Source: Rhodococcus yunnanensis NBRC 103083 | Lineage (GTDB): Bacteria; Actinomycetota; Actinomycetes; Mycobacteriales; Mycobacteriaceae | NCBI RefSeq assembly: GCF_001895005.1 | Contig: NZ_BCXH01000022.1 | Location: 1-64,000, forward strand | DNA: 64,000 bases | Reading direction: 5' to 3' | Part shown: positions 1-7,924 of the stretch, one piece after another | How the letters are laid out: every line of letters starts with the position of its first letter | Position numbering within the stretch: the first letter of the stretch is position 1 | The notes under the pieces: model-generated | Database searches by the model: none | What the model saw: the letters and a program-made list of their open reading frames with translations, nothing else | What the model was told of the DNA's origin: nothing | Position numbers and translations under genes: made by a program

Positions 1-682
1 GGTCACGAAAGGGAGCCCGACGCAACCGCCCGGTGCCGGGGACCGAGGCGTAGACGGCGAGTGCGAGCAACCCGTCGACGATCAGTGCCAGCACGGCGAC
101 GAGGATGGCACCGACCAACACGCGGTCGTACTTGTAGAGCGCGAGACCGTCGAATATGTAGCGGCCGAGCCCGCCGAGGTTGACGTACGCAGCCACGGTG
201 GCTGTGGCGATGACCTGCAGAGTCGTATTGCGAAGCCCCCCGAGCATCAGGGGTAAGGCATTGGGAATCTCCACGCGAAACAGCACCTGGGTTTCGGTCA
301 TCCCCATGGCCCGAGCTGCGTCGACGACGTCCGGATCGACGTTCGCGATTCCCGCGTAGGTGCCTGCCAGCAGCGGCGGGATTCCCAGCAGGACCAATGC
401 GATGATCGGGGGCACGAGCCCGAGACCGATCAGGAGCACCAGAAACACCAGGATGCCCAGAGTCGGGAGCGAGCGAAGGGCGTTGACGAGACCGACGACC
501 AGCACTTCACCGCGACGCAAGTGGCCGATGAGCAACCCGACGGGGACGGCGATCACGGCGGAGGCGACGACGGCGATCAGGCTGTACCAGATGTGTTCGA
601 GGATGCGGGCGCCGATTCCGGTGCTGCCTTGCCAGTTCGCTGGATCGGATATGTAGGAGAAGGCCTCGGAGAAGATGCTCAT
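1..682 (-). CDS. Quaternary-amine (OpuC/ProW-type) ABC permease, 3' end cut by window
   Basis: Inner-membrane permease of a glycine betaine/carnitine/choline-type importer. The frame is open from an ATG at 680-682 to the window edge (227 codons) with no stop, so the C-terminus lies outside or just at the edge. The start begins MSIFSEAFSYI and overlaps the upstream permease stop by 4 nt (ATGA), which implies translational coupling. Hydrophobic segments alternate through the translation. It is the last visible gene of a minus-strand operon: binding protein, ATPase, permease, permease. Two permeases with one ATPase and one binding protein is the OpuC layout. The substrate is inferred from the family, not shown. 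Confidence 0.8.
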   Translation of the reverse strand, partial: MSIFSEAFSYISDPANWQGSTGIGARILEHIWYSLIAVVASAVIAVPVGLLIGHLRRGEVLVVGLVNALRSLPTLGILVFLVLLIGLGLVPPIIALVLLGIPPLLAGTYAGIANVDPDVVDAARAMGMTETQVLFRVEIPNALPLMLGGLRNTTLQVIATATVAAYVNLGGLGRYIFDGLALYKYDRVLVGAILVAVLALIVDGLLALAVYASVPGTGRLRRAPFRD

Positions 683-1362
683 GCGACGGCCTTGCCTTTC
701 GAGAGCTTCTTTCCGGTGCGCGCCTTCTTTTCGAGGCGTGTCCAGGGGGTGAGCCACCGGCCGAGCAGGTACAGCGCCGCATCGAAGACCAACGCGAGGA
801 ACACGATCGAGATGATGCCTGCGACTATTTGATCCGGATAGTCACGTTGATAGCCCTGGGTGAACAGCGTGCCGAGGCCACCGATGCCGATGACCGAACC
901 CACTGACACGAGCGAGATGTTCGTGACTGCGACGACGCGAACGTTGGCGACGAGGACAGGAAGTGCGAGTGGGAGTTCGACTCCGATCGCTCGCCGCAGC
1001 GACGTGTATCCCATGGCCTCGGCCGAGTCGACGACGGCTGCGGGCACCGAATCCAGAGCTTCGGGGACGGCCCTGATCAACAGTGCCGTCGAGTAGACGG
1101 CCAGTGCGATGACGACGTTGATGGAGTCGAGTACTCGCGTCCCCAACAGTGCTGGGATGGTCACGAACAGGGCGAGCGAGGGAATGGTGAACGCAATGCT
1201 GGCCGCAATCAACGTAATTCGACGAATCCACGACACGTTGCGGATCATCGTCCCGACCGGAACTGCGATGACGAGGCCGATGATCAGTGGCACGAGAGAC
1301 AGGTACAGATGAGTTCTGGTGAGGCCGAGGACGACGTCGAAGTTGTCGACGAGCCACCGCAT
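679..1362 (-). CDS. Quaternary-amine (OpuC-type) ABC permease
   Basis: Inner-membrane permease, 227 aa, of the binding-protein-dependent permease family. The translation has about five to six hydrophobic helices, for example around residues 20-40, 50-70 and 180-205. The EAA-loop region lies near residues 95-125 (AMGYTSLRRAIGVELPLA), the contact site for the ATPase. The ATG at 1360-1362 overlaps the ATPase stop by one base (TGATG) and the stop overlaps the next permease start by 4 nt, so the three genes are tightly coupled. The partner permease 1-682 would form the heterodimeric channel. The family call is firm; the choline/betaine-like substrate is inferred from the operon. Confidence 0.88.
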   Translation of the reverse strand: MRWLVDNFDVVLGLTRTHLYLSLVPLIIGLVIAVPVGTMIRNVSWIRRITLIAASIAFTIPSLALFVTIPALLGTRVLDSINVVIALAVYSTALLIRAVPEALDSVPAAVVDSAEAMGYTSLRRAIGVELPLALPVLVANVRVVAVTNISLVSVGSVIGIGGLGTLFTQGYQRDYPDQIVAGIISIVFLALVFDAALYLLGRWLTPWTRLEKKARTGKKLSKGKAVA

Positions 1363-2522
1363 CAGCTCGTTCCGTCCTTGCCCAGTGAGAGCGTGTCGAA
1401 GTGATGGCTGTTCCTGGCCTCGTCCTCGGCTTTTCTCTGCGCGGCGAGGTGTTCGAGTATCTCGGCGCCGTCGACGCTACCTACTACGGCCCCGGACCGA
1501 TCGATCGCGACTCCGATACCGGACGGCGACGAGATCGCAGCGTCGAGTGCCTGGCGAAGATCACCGCCGACGGGAAACAGTGATCCGCCGGCAGCGGTGC
1601 TCTGCTCGAACGAACGACCCGCGCGGATTCCTTCGACTCCGGTGACATCGATCCATCCGAGAGGAGTGCGTTCGGCGGTGACGACGAGGACCCACTGGCC
1701 TTGTTCGAGGCGCAGGTTCTCCAGATCCTCGGTCATCGACGTCTCGATGTCGTGGATCGGCACTGCTCCGGCCGTCCGGAACGACAGTCCGCGGTAACCG
1801 CGATCGCGTCCGACGAACGATGCCACGAAATCCGTTGCAGGGGAGGACAGTACGGTCTCGGGGCGGTCGTACTGCTGGAGGCGCCCAGCGGGGCCGAACA
1901 CTGCGATGGTGTCGCCGAGTCGCACGGCCTCGTCGATGTCGTGGGTGACGAACACGATGGTCTTCTTCAATTCCGCTTGCAAGCGCAACATTTCGGTCTG
2001 CAGGTCCTCGCGGACGACGGGATCGACGGCGCTGAAAGGCTCGTCCATCAACAGAATCGGAGGGTCGGCGGCCAGCGCACGTGCCACACCGACACGCTGC
2101 TGCTGACCGCCCGACAGCTGGGCCGGGTAGCGGGAGGCCATTGCCGGATCGAGACCGACCCGCTCGAGCACTCCGAGAGCTGCTGTGCGGGCTGCACGCC
2201 GAGACTCGCCGCGTAACACCGGAACGGTTGCCACGTTGTCGACGACCGTGCGGTGGGGGAGCAGACCCGCGCTCTGAATGACGTACCCGATGCCGCGACG
2301 CAATGTCACGGCATCGGAGTGCGCGATGTTCTTTCCGTCCACCGTGATCACTCCCGACGTCGGTGCGATCATGCGGTTGATCATTCGCATCGACGTGGTC
2401 TTGCCGCATCCGGACGGTCCGACGAACACGGTGAACGACTCCGGCTCGATCCGGAGATTCAATGAGTCCACCGCGGTGGTGCCGTCGGGATACTGCTTGG
2501 TGACGTTCTCGAAAGTGATCAC
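1362..2522 (-). CDS. Quaternary-amine ABC transporter ATP-binding protein with CBS region
   Basis: ATPase that powers the OpuC-like importer. From the proposed GTG start (2520-2522) it is 386 aa and opens VITFENVTKQYPDG. Walker A is GPSGCGKTTS, the signature LSGGQQQRVG, Walker B ILLMDEPFSAVD and the switch histidine VTHDIDEA. After about residue 240 comes a regulatory CBS-like region, usual in OpuCA/ProV where it senses ionic strength or nucleotide. The open frame extends 30 codons further to 2612, but that stretch overlaps the binding-protein gene and reads as non-coding, so the GTG with a weak GAGAG upstream is preferred. C-terminal residues run to FDTLSLGKDGTS. Confidence 0.88.
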   Translation of the reverse strand: MITFENVTKQYPDGTTAVDSLNLRIEPESFTVFVGPSGCGKTTSMRMINRMIAPTSGVITVDGKNIAHSDAVTLRRGIGYVIQSAGLLPHRTVVDNVATVPVLRGESRRAARTAALGVLERVGLDPAMASRYPAQLSGGQQQRVGVARALAADPPILLMDEPFSAVDPVVREDLQTEMLRLQAELKKTIVFVTHDIDEAVRLGDTIAVFGPAGRLQQYDRPETVLSSPATDFVASFVGRDRGYRGLSFRTAGAVPIHDIETSMTEDLENLRLEQGQWVLVVTAERTPLGWIDVTGVEGIRAGRSFEQSTAAGGSLFPVGGDLRQALDAAISSPSGIGVAIDRSGAVVGSVDGAEILEHLAAQRKAEDEARNSHHFDTLSLGKDGTS

Positions 2523-2572
2523 GGGGGGACGCTCTCTGATCGACCTGCTGGAGTGACTACATGTGCGGGTGT

Positions 2573-3520
2573 TCAGCCGATCGGTGTGTCGAGTCCCTGT
2601 TCCTTCACCCACTGCTGCGCGGCGGCGGCAGGCTCGGTCTTGGTGTCGCCGGATACGGCCTGATTCAGCGCGAGCAGCTCCTCGGTGGTCAGCTTCGCCG
2701 AGATCGCATTCAACACGTCGGTCAGCTTCTCCGAAGTCTTGCCTGCATTGATCACCGGGATGACGTTCTGGGCCGCGAAGTTGAACTTGGGATCCTCCAG
2801 CACGACGAAGTCGTTCTCGGCGATCGATGCCGACGTCGAGAAGATGTCCGCTGCCGTGATCTGTCCCTCGGCGAGGGCCTTGACCGTTGCGGGGCCACCG
2901 CCGTCGGCGATCGGGACGAACTTGCTCGGGTCGATGTCAACGCCGTAGTTGTTCTTCAAGCCGGGAAGGCCGTAGGTGCGCTCCTGGAACTCGGCAGGCG
3001 CACCGATGCTGATCTCGGCGGAGTGCGGTGCCAGGTCCGCGATGGTCTTCAGATTCCACCGATCGGCGGTGGCACGGGTGACGACGATGGAGTCCTTGTC
3101 CTCGGCGGGAGCCGGATCGGCCACGACGAGTTCGGAGCCCAGTGCGTCGGGAAGCGCAGCCTCCACGTCGGCGGAGGACGTGGCAGTGGCCTCCGGATCG
3201 AGGTACTGCAGGAGATTGCCCGTGTAATCGGGAATCACGTCGATGGACCCGTCCTTGACGGCCGGGATGTACGCCTCGCGGCTGCCGATGTTGAGGGTGG
3301 TGCTCACATCGAACCCGTTCGCCTTCAGCACCTCGGCGTAGATGTTCGCGATGGTCTCGGACTCGGTGAAGTTGGCGGAGCCGACGACGATCGTGTTCGA
3401 GTCCGAGTTGCTGTCTCCTCCGCCGCTGGACAGCGGGTCGGAGTTGCCGCCACATGCGGTCAGCGCCAGCACCGACAGTGTGAGCGCAGCGAAAGCTCGC
3501 GTGGTACGGGTGGTGTTCAT
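2573..3520 (-). CDS. Quaternary-amine ABC transporter substrate-binding lipoprotein (OsmF/OpuCC-like)
   Basis: Extracytoplasmic binding protein, 315 aa, first gene of the importer operon. A lipoprotein signal peptide covers residues 1-23 with lipobox LTAC, followed by a Gly/Ser/Asp linker. The mature part starts IVVGSANFTESETIANIYAE, typical of the OpuAC/glycine-betaine-binding fold, and includes VDVIPDYTGNLLQY. A purine-rich ribosome site (GGAAGGA) lies about 6 nt before the ATG. The gap to the ATPase is about 50 nt. A paralogue lies divergently at 3698-4561, with 177 bp between the two starts that must hold both promoters. Confidence 0.9.
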   Translation of the reverse strand: MNTTRTTRAFAALTLSVLALTACGGNSDPLSSGGGDSNSDSNTIVVGSANFTESETIANIYAEVLKANGFDVSTTLNIGSREAYIPAVKDGSIDVIPDYTGNLLQYLDPEATATSSADVEAALPDALGSELVVADPAPAEDKDSIVVTRATADRWNLKTIADLAPHSAEISIGAPAEFQERTYGLPGLKNNYGVDIDPSKFVPIADGGGPATVKALAEGQITAADIFSTSASIAENDFVVLEDPKFNFAAQNVIPVINAGKTSEKLTDVLNAISAKLTTEELLALNQAVSGDTKTEPAAAAQQWVKEQGLDTPIG

Positions 3521-3697
3521 GGGTTCCTTCCATCGGTTCCGACCGGTCGAGGCGCCACGTGGCGGCCGCTCGGGATGGCAATCGGGGCAAGTCTAGCCAT
3601 AGGGTTGCCCCGGATGATCATCTCGTTCGGCAATCTTTCCCGGCGATCGAGAACGATAAACCCAACCACCGACATCTGTCCGAATGGAGTCCGTTTC

Positions 3698-4561
3698 GTG
3701 CCTGCGTTCGCCCCGCGGTTTGCTGTGGCCGTACTACTCGCGTGTGGCGTAGCCGGCTGCACCAACTCGGAGCAGGAGCCGTCGACGATTGTCGTCGGTT
3801 CCTCGGACGACGTCAGAGGCGAACTGCTCGCGGAGATCTATTCGGGGGCGCTTCGCTCGACGGGAGCGGACGTGCGAATCGACGCTCGCATCGGCGACCG
3901 ACCGATGTACCTCGAGGCGCTGGACCGGGGTGAGGTCGATCTCGTGCCGGATCTCACAGGGGAATTGTTGACGACGTTCGATTCGACGTCGACGGCCACC
4001 GATGCCGAGGACGTCTTCGTCGATCTCAACAGATCGCTGCCTGCGGGGCTGTCGGTGACGGATTTCGCGACGGCGGAGGATCGACGGGCAATCGCGGTGT
4101 CTCCGTCCGGCCCGCTTGCCGACGCAGCTGCGGTGCCCGACATCGCACCGCGGTGTGGGGAGTCGACGGTTGTCGTCGGTGAGGCGGATGTCGCGGCGCT
4201 CGGCACCCTGGAGGCCCGCTACGGATGTGTGTTCTCCTCGGTACTGACGGTGCCCGAAGAGCAGGAGGTGGTCGACAAGATCGCCGACGGCTCTGCGGAC
4301 GTGGCCGTGATCCGTACCGCGTCGGCGGGTCCCGGAGCCACGGATCTGACCGTCCTCTCGGACTCCGAGGAGGTGTTCGCGGCGCAGAACGTGGTACCGC
4401 TCTTTCGAGATGGAGTGTTGAGCGACAACGAGATTCGGTCGTTCAGCGTCGTGGCAGGTGAGCTTGCCACTGCGGACCTCGCCGACATGATCGGTGAGGT
4501 CCGCGGTGGTGAGAGTTCAGCCGACGTCGCTGCTCGTTGGCTCGGCGAGCACAACCTCTGA
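3698..4561 (+). CDS. Second OpuAC-type substrate-binding lipoprotein
   Basis: A 287-aa paralogue of the binding protein encoded at 2573-3520, transcribed in the opposite direction. The much longer open frame starting at 2561 is an artefact, because it runs antisense through the other binding protein. The GTG at 3698-3700 has a good ribosome site (GGAG, 3686-3689, 8-nt gap) and opens VPAFAPRFAVAVLLA. The lipobox is VAGC near residue 16, followed by IVVGSSDDVRGELLAEIY. The motif VDLVPDLTGELL matches VDVIPDYTGNLL in the paralogue. It probably delivers a related ligand to the same permease. Its 3' end overlaps the convergent hydrolase gene by 45 bp. Confidence 0.82.
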   Translation: MPAFAPRFAVAVLLACGVAGCTNSEQEPSTIVVGSSDDVRGELLAEIYSGALRSTGADVRIDARIGDRPMYLEALDRGEVDLVPDLTGELLTTFDSTSTATDAEDVFVDLNRSLPAGLSVTDFATAEDRRAIAVSPSGPLADAAAVPDIAPRCGESTVVVGEADVAALGTLEARYGCVFSSVLTVPEEQEVVDKIADGSADVAVIRTASAGPGATDLTVLSDSEEVFAAQNVVPLFRDGVLSDNEIRSFSVVAGELATADLADMIGEVRGGESSADVAARWLGEHNL

Positions 4562-5455
4562 CGTACGGACCCGCGTGCCGAGAAACGCGCCGAGGTGGTG
4601 GACCGCTTCGGCGGCTTCACGCAGGATGGACGCCTGCAGATGCGCTACGTGCCATAGCTTTTCGTATTCGACGTAGTCCACCTCGGCTCCCGAGAGCAGC
4701 AGCTTGTCGTGGAACGCGACGATCTGTGGATACAGCACCTCGGACGTCCCTACGTGAAGCACGATCGGTGGCAGTCCGGACAGGTCGCCCAGCAGGGGAG
4801 CGAATCGCTGATCGAGCGGATCCCCCTCGCCCAAGTAGGCTTCCGCCGATGTGTACGACCACGCCGTGTTGACCACCAGATCACGATCGAACGGCGCGTC
4901 TCGCGCGCCCGGGTCGACCCACGGTGAGATCAGTCCGAGTGCTGCGGGCTGCACACCGTCGTCGACGAGTTGGCGCGCGGTGGCGACAGTGAGCCCGCCG
5001 CCTGCCGAATCACCCGCGATGGCGATTCGGCCCGCGCTGAACCCGTGCGAGTGCACGAGTTCGCGGAATGCGGCGACGGCGTCGTTCAGGCCGGCGGGCA
5101 ACGGGTGCTCGGGAGCCAGTCGATAGTCGAGAACGTATACCGCGCTTGCAGATTCGCGAGCCAGATGCGCCGCGAGCGAGCGATGAGTTCCGATCGAGCC
5201 GATGGTGTACGCCCCGCCGTGCAAGTACAGGATCGCGGTGGTGCGCTCGGTGGCTCCGACCGTGATGCGTTCGGCCTTGCGCCCCGCCAGCGTCAGCTTC
5301 TGGCTGACGGTCCCGTCGGGCAGGGTTTGGAGCGGCGACGCGGCGTCGAGAAGCCTGCGCTGTACGGAGAACGGCAGGCGAGCGTTCAGAGCCAGGCGGT
5401 AGAACGGCTTCAGCGACGCAGACACCAACGGCAGTGGCAGGTAGAAGGATTTCAC
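4517..5455 (-). CDS. Alpha/beta hydrolase, hormone-sensitive-lipase-type esterase
   Basis: Cytoplasmic esterase of 312 aa. The oxyanion-hole motif is HGGAYTIGS (HGGG/A class) near residue 79 and the nucleophile elbow is GDSAGG near 148. The acid lies in the region after LHVGTSEVLYP and the histidine in KLWHVAHLQ, all as in the HSL family. It is the third gene of the operon monooxygenase, SDR, esterase, starting 4 nt after the SDR stop. In that setting it would hydrolyse the ester made by the Baeyer-Villiger enzyme. Its last 45 bp overlap the convergent lipoprotein gene, so the C-terminal 14 codons share DNA with that gene's end. The substrate is inferred. Confidence 0.87.
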   Translation of the reverse strand: MKSFYLPLPLVSASLKPFYRLALNARLPFSVQRRLLDAASPLQTLPDGTVSQKLTLAGRKAERITVGATERTTAILYLHGGAYTIGSIGTHRSLAAHLARESASAVYVLDYRLAPEHPLPAGLNDAVAAFRELVHSHGFSAGRIAIAGDSAGGGLTVATARQLVDDGVQPAALGLISPWVDPGARDAPFDRDLVVNTAWSYTSAEAYLGEGDPLDQRFAPLLGDLSGLPPIVLHVGTSEVLYPQIVAFHDKLLLSGAEVDYVEYEKLWHVAHLQASILREAAEAVHHLGAFLGTRVRTSEVVLAEPTSSDVG

Positions 5456-5459
5456 CGCA

Positions 5460-6293
5460 CTACTTCTTCCGCGGCATGACGCGCTTGGCCACCGTTGCGA
5501 TCAGGCCCTGGTACTTCGAACCGGTCACGCGGACAAGCAGATCGAGCGCAATGGCGTCTGACCCGATCAGCACTCGGCCTTTGCCCTTCTCGACGCCCTT
5601 GAGGATCGTCTTGGCAGCCTGGTCCGGGGTGGTCTTGGCCAGTTTGGAGTCGAAGAACTTGGCCACCGACTGCTGATCGTAGTTCTCGGCGACGGTCGCG
5701 TTGCGGGCGATGGCCGTCTTGATTCCGCCCGGATGGACGACGGTCATCTTGACCGGCGCCTTCGAGATGAGCAGCTCGATGCGCAGTGCCTCACTGAAGC
5801 CGCGGACGGCGAACTTGGCTGCGTTGTAGGCGGCCTGTGACGGCATGGCCAGCAATCCGAAGAGGCTGGAGACGTTGACGATGTGGCCGTCGCCCGACTC
5901 GTGCAGGTGTGGCAGAAAAGCCTTGGTGCCGTTGACGACCCCCCAGAAGTCGACGTCGACGATGCGCTCGATGTCCTTGAACGAGGATTCCTCGACGTCG
6001 CCGTGGTACGCGATGCCTGCGTTGTTGTAGATCTGATTGATCTTGCCGAAGCGGGTCTTCACCGTCTCCGCGTAGTCGAGGACGTTCTCGCGTTGTGTCA
6101 CGTCGAGGAACTGAGATTCGACCTCGCCGCCGAGTGCTTCCACCTGGCGGACTGTCTCGGCGAGTCCGTTCACGTCGACGTCGGACAGGGCCAACTTGGC
6201 TCCCCGCTGCGCGAGATTGAGCGCCAGGGCGCGTCCGATGCCCGAACCCGCGCCGGTGACGACGGCAACTTTGCCTGCGAATGCTGTGCTCAC
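5460..6293 (-). CDS. Short-chain dehydrogenase/reductase (SDR)
   Basis: Classical SDR, 277 aa, NAD(P)-dependent oxidation or reduction of an alcohol/ketone. The cofactor motif TGAGSGIG is near residue 14, NNAG near 90 and catalytic serine in VNVSSLFG. The active-site pair is YNAAKFA, with the usual PGGIKT following. It starts with ATG overlapping the monooxygenase stop by 4 nt and is followed after 4 nt by the esterase. In the operon it likely interconverts the alcohol and the ketone that the monooxygenase uses. The basic C-terminus (AKRVMPRKK) is common in mycobacterial/rhodococcal members of this group. Confidence 0.9.
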   Translation of the reverse strand: MSTAFAGKVAVVTGAGSGIGRALALNLAQRGAKLALSDVDVNGLAETVRQVEALGGEVESQFLDVTQRENVLDYAETVKTRFGKINQIYNNAGIAYHGDVEESSFKDIERIVDVDFWGVVNGTKAFLPHLHESGDGHIVNVSSLFGLLAMPSQAAYNAAKFAVRGFSEALRIELLISKAPVKMTVVHPGGIKTAIARNATVAENYDQQSVAKFFDSKLAKTTPDQAAKTILKGVEKGKGRVLIGSDAIALDLLVRVTGSKYQGLIATVAKRVMPRKK

Positions 6294-7855
6294 TGTGCTG
6301 CTACCTCGATGTCGGTGTCGGCGACGGTGTTGCCGGCAGAAATGGGGAGATCGGATTCCGCGACGCTACGGTACGCCGCGAGGTCGAACTTTCTGGTGAT
6401 CGCGCGGAACCGGAACGTGAAGTCCGGCCAGAGCGTGGTGTTGTTGCCGTGCTTGTCGAGATACCAGCTGGCGCAGCCGCCGTTCATCCAGACGCTGTTG
6501 GACATGCGGTCCTGCAGGTCGGCGTTGTACTCGTCCTGGACATCCTTGCGGACCTCGATGACACCGATGTCGTGCTTGTCGATGGTGTCGAGTGCGTCGA
6601 TGACGTAGTTGAGCTGCGACTCGATCATGAACACCATCGAGGTGTGTCCGAGACCGGTGTTGGGACCGACGAGGAAGAACATGTTGGGGTAGTTCGCGAC
6701 AGCGGCGCCCTTGTAACCTTGCTGGCCCTCCTCTTCGAAGGTCTGCGCGAGCGTCTTGCCACCTTTGCCGTAGATGCCCTGGTACGCAGGCGAATCCGTG
6801 ACGTGGAAACCGGTTGCGACGACGAGTGCGTCGATCTGACGCTCGGTTCCGTCCGCGGTGACGATGGAATTGGCCTTGACCTCGGCGATGCCGTCGGTCA
6901 CCAGATCGACGTTGGCGCGATCCAGGGCGGGGTAGTACGCATTGGAGATCAGCATCCGCTTGCAGCCGATCCGGAAGTTGGGCGTCACCTTCTTGCGCAG
7001 CGACTTGTCCTTGATGCCCTTGTTGATCTGCTGCTTGGCGATGAGCTCGAAGATACGCATCAGCGCGGGCTTCTTGGCCAGGCCGACGACCTGCGTCTCA
7101 CGCGCTGCGTATATGCCGGTGCGCGAGAGGCGCTGGAACCCGGGAATGCGCTTGAACGCGAACTTCTCCAAGCCGGTGTACTCACGGTCGAAGCGGGGGA
7201 GGATCCACGGTGCGGTGCGCTGGTAGACGTCGAGGTGGCTCACCGTGTCCGCGATGGCAGGCACGATCTGGATTGCCGACGCTCCCGTGCCGATCACGGC
7301 CACGCGCTTGCCCTCGAGGGACACGTCGTGGTTCCACTGCGCGGAGTGGAAGACGTCGCCCTCGAAGCTCTCGATTCCCTTGATGGGCGGAAGGTTCGGC
7401 TCGCACAGGGCGCCGACCGCCGTGACGACGACCTTTGCGGTGTACTCGCCGGTGCTGGCGACGATGTTCCAGCGGTGGGTGCTCTCGTCCCACGTGACCG
7501 AGGTGACGTCCGAGCCGAACACGTGCTTGTCGAGCACGTTGTACTTGCGCGCCACCGAGGAGATGTACTTCTGGATCTCGGGCTGAGTGGAGAAGGACCG
7601 TGTCCAGTCCGGGTTGAGGGCGAACGAGTACGAGTACAGGTGCGAGGGCACATCGCATGCCGCGCCCGGGTAGGTGTTGTCGCGCCACGTCCCGCCGACG
7701 TCGTTGCCTCGTTCGAGGACGAGGAAGTTGTTCTTGCCCTTCTGAGTCAGCTTGATCGCTGCTCCAAGGCCGGCGAAGCCGCTGCCGATGATCACCGTAT
7801 CGACCTGGCGCGGCGCCGTCACACGCTCCGAAGTATCTGTAACCGTAAGACTCAT
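6290..7855 (-). CDS. Flavin-containing monooxygenase, Baeyer-Villiger type
   Basis: FAD- and NADPH-dependent monooxygenase, 521 aa. The FAD Rossmann motif GSGFAGLGAAI is near residue 23, the NADP Rossmann motif GTGASAIQI near 188. The Baeyer-Villiger fingerprint FEGDVFHSAQW (FxGxxxHxxxW) lies between them. Such enzymes turn ketones into esters or lactones. It is first in a three-gene operon with an SDR and an HSL esterase, the same enzyme set as the mymA operon of Mycobacterium tuberculosis, although the regulator here is TetR rather than AraC. A sigma-A-like promoter with an overlapping palindrome lies just upstream. Confidence 0.92.
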   Translation of the reverse strand: MSLTVTDTSERVTAPRQVDTVIIGSGFAGLGAAIKLTQKGKNNFLVLERGNDVGGTWRDNTYPGAACDVPSHLYSYSFALNPDWTRSFSTQPEIQKYISSVARKYNVLDKHVFGSDVTSVTWDESTHRWNIVASTGEYTAKVVVTAVGALCEPNLPPIKGIESFEGDVFHSAQWNHDVSLEGKRVAVIGTGASAIQIVPAIADTVSHLDVYQRTAPWILPRFDREYTGLEKFAFKRIPGFQRLSRTGIYAARETQVVGLAKKPALMRIFELIAKQQINKGIKDKSLRKKVTPNFRIGCKRMLISNAYYPALDRANVDLVTDGIAEVKANSIVTADGTERQIDALVVATGFHVTDSPAYQGIYGKGGKTLAQTFEEEGQQGYKGAAVANYPNMFFLVGPNTGLGHTSMVFMIESQLNYVIDALDTIDKHDIGVIEVRKDVQDEYNADLQDRMSNSVWMNGGCASWYLDKHGNNTTLWPDFTFRFRAITRKFDLAAYRSVAESDLPISAGNTVADTDIEVAAQ

Positions 7856-7862
7856 GAAGGTG

Positions 7863-7918
7863 AGCGTAGGAGCTTATTGAGTGTGAGTCAATAGTTGTTG
7901 ACTACTATTCAGTAAGCT
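7863..7918. promoter_or_regulatory. Monooxygenase promoter with 48-bp palindromic TetR-type operator
   Basis: The 69-bp gap between the divergent monooxygenase and TetR genes holds an imperfect palindrome at 7871-7918. Outer arms AGCTTA/TAAGCT (7871-7876, 7913-7918) and inner arms AGTCAA/TTGACT (7886-7891, 7898-7903) share one centre. About 17 of 24 positions pair. On the minus strand the left inner arm is a -35 (TTGACT), with TACGCT 17 bp downstream as -10 (7863-7868), so a bound repressor would cover the promoter. That the adjacent TetR protein binds it is inferred. Confidence 0.7.
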
Positions 7919-7924
7919 GGTTGC

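Noticed and set aside
2561..3697. N-terminal two thirds of a long plus-strand frame ending at 4561
   Set aside because: It runs antisense through a clear substrate-binding lipoprotein gene; the real gene starts at the GTG at 3698 behind GGAG.
6281..7894. 537-codon plus-strand frame over the monooxygenase
   Set aside because: Shadow of the flavin monooxygenase gene; no motif and no ribosome site.
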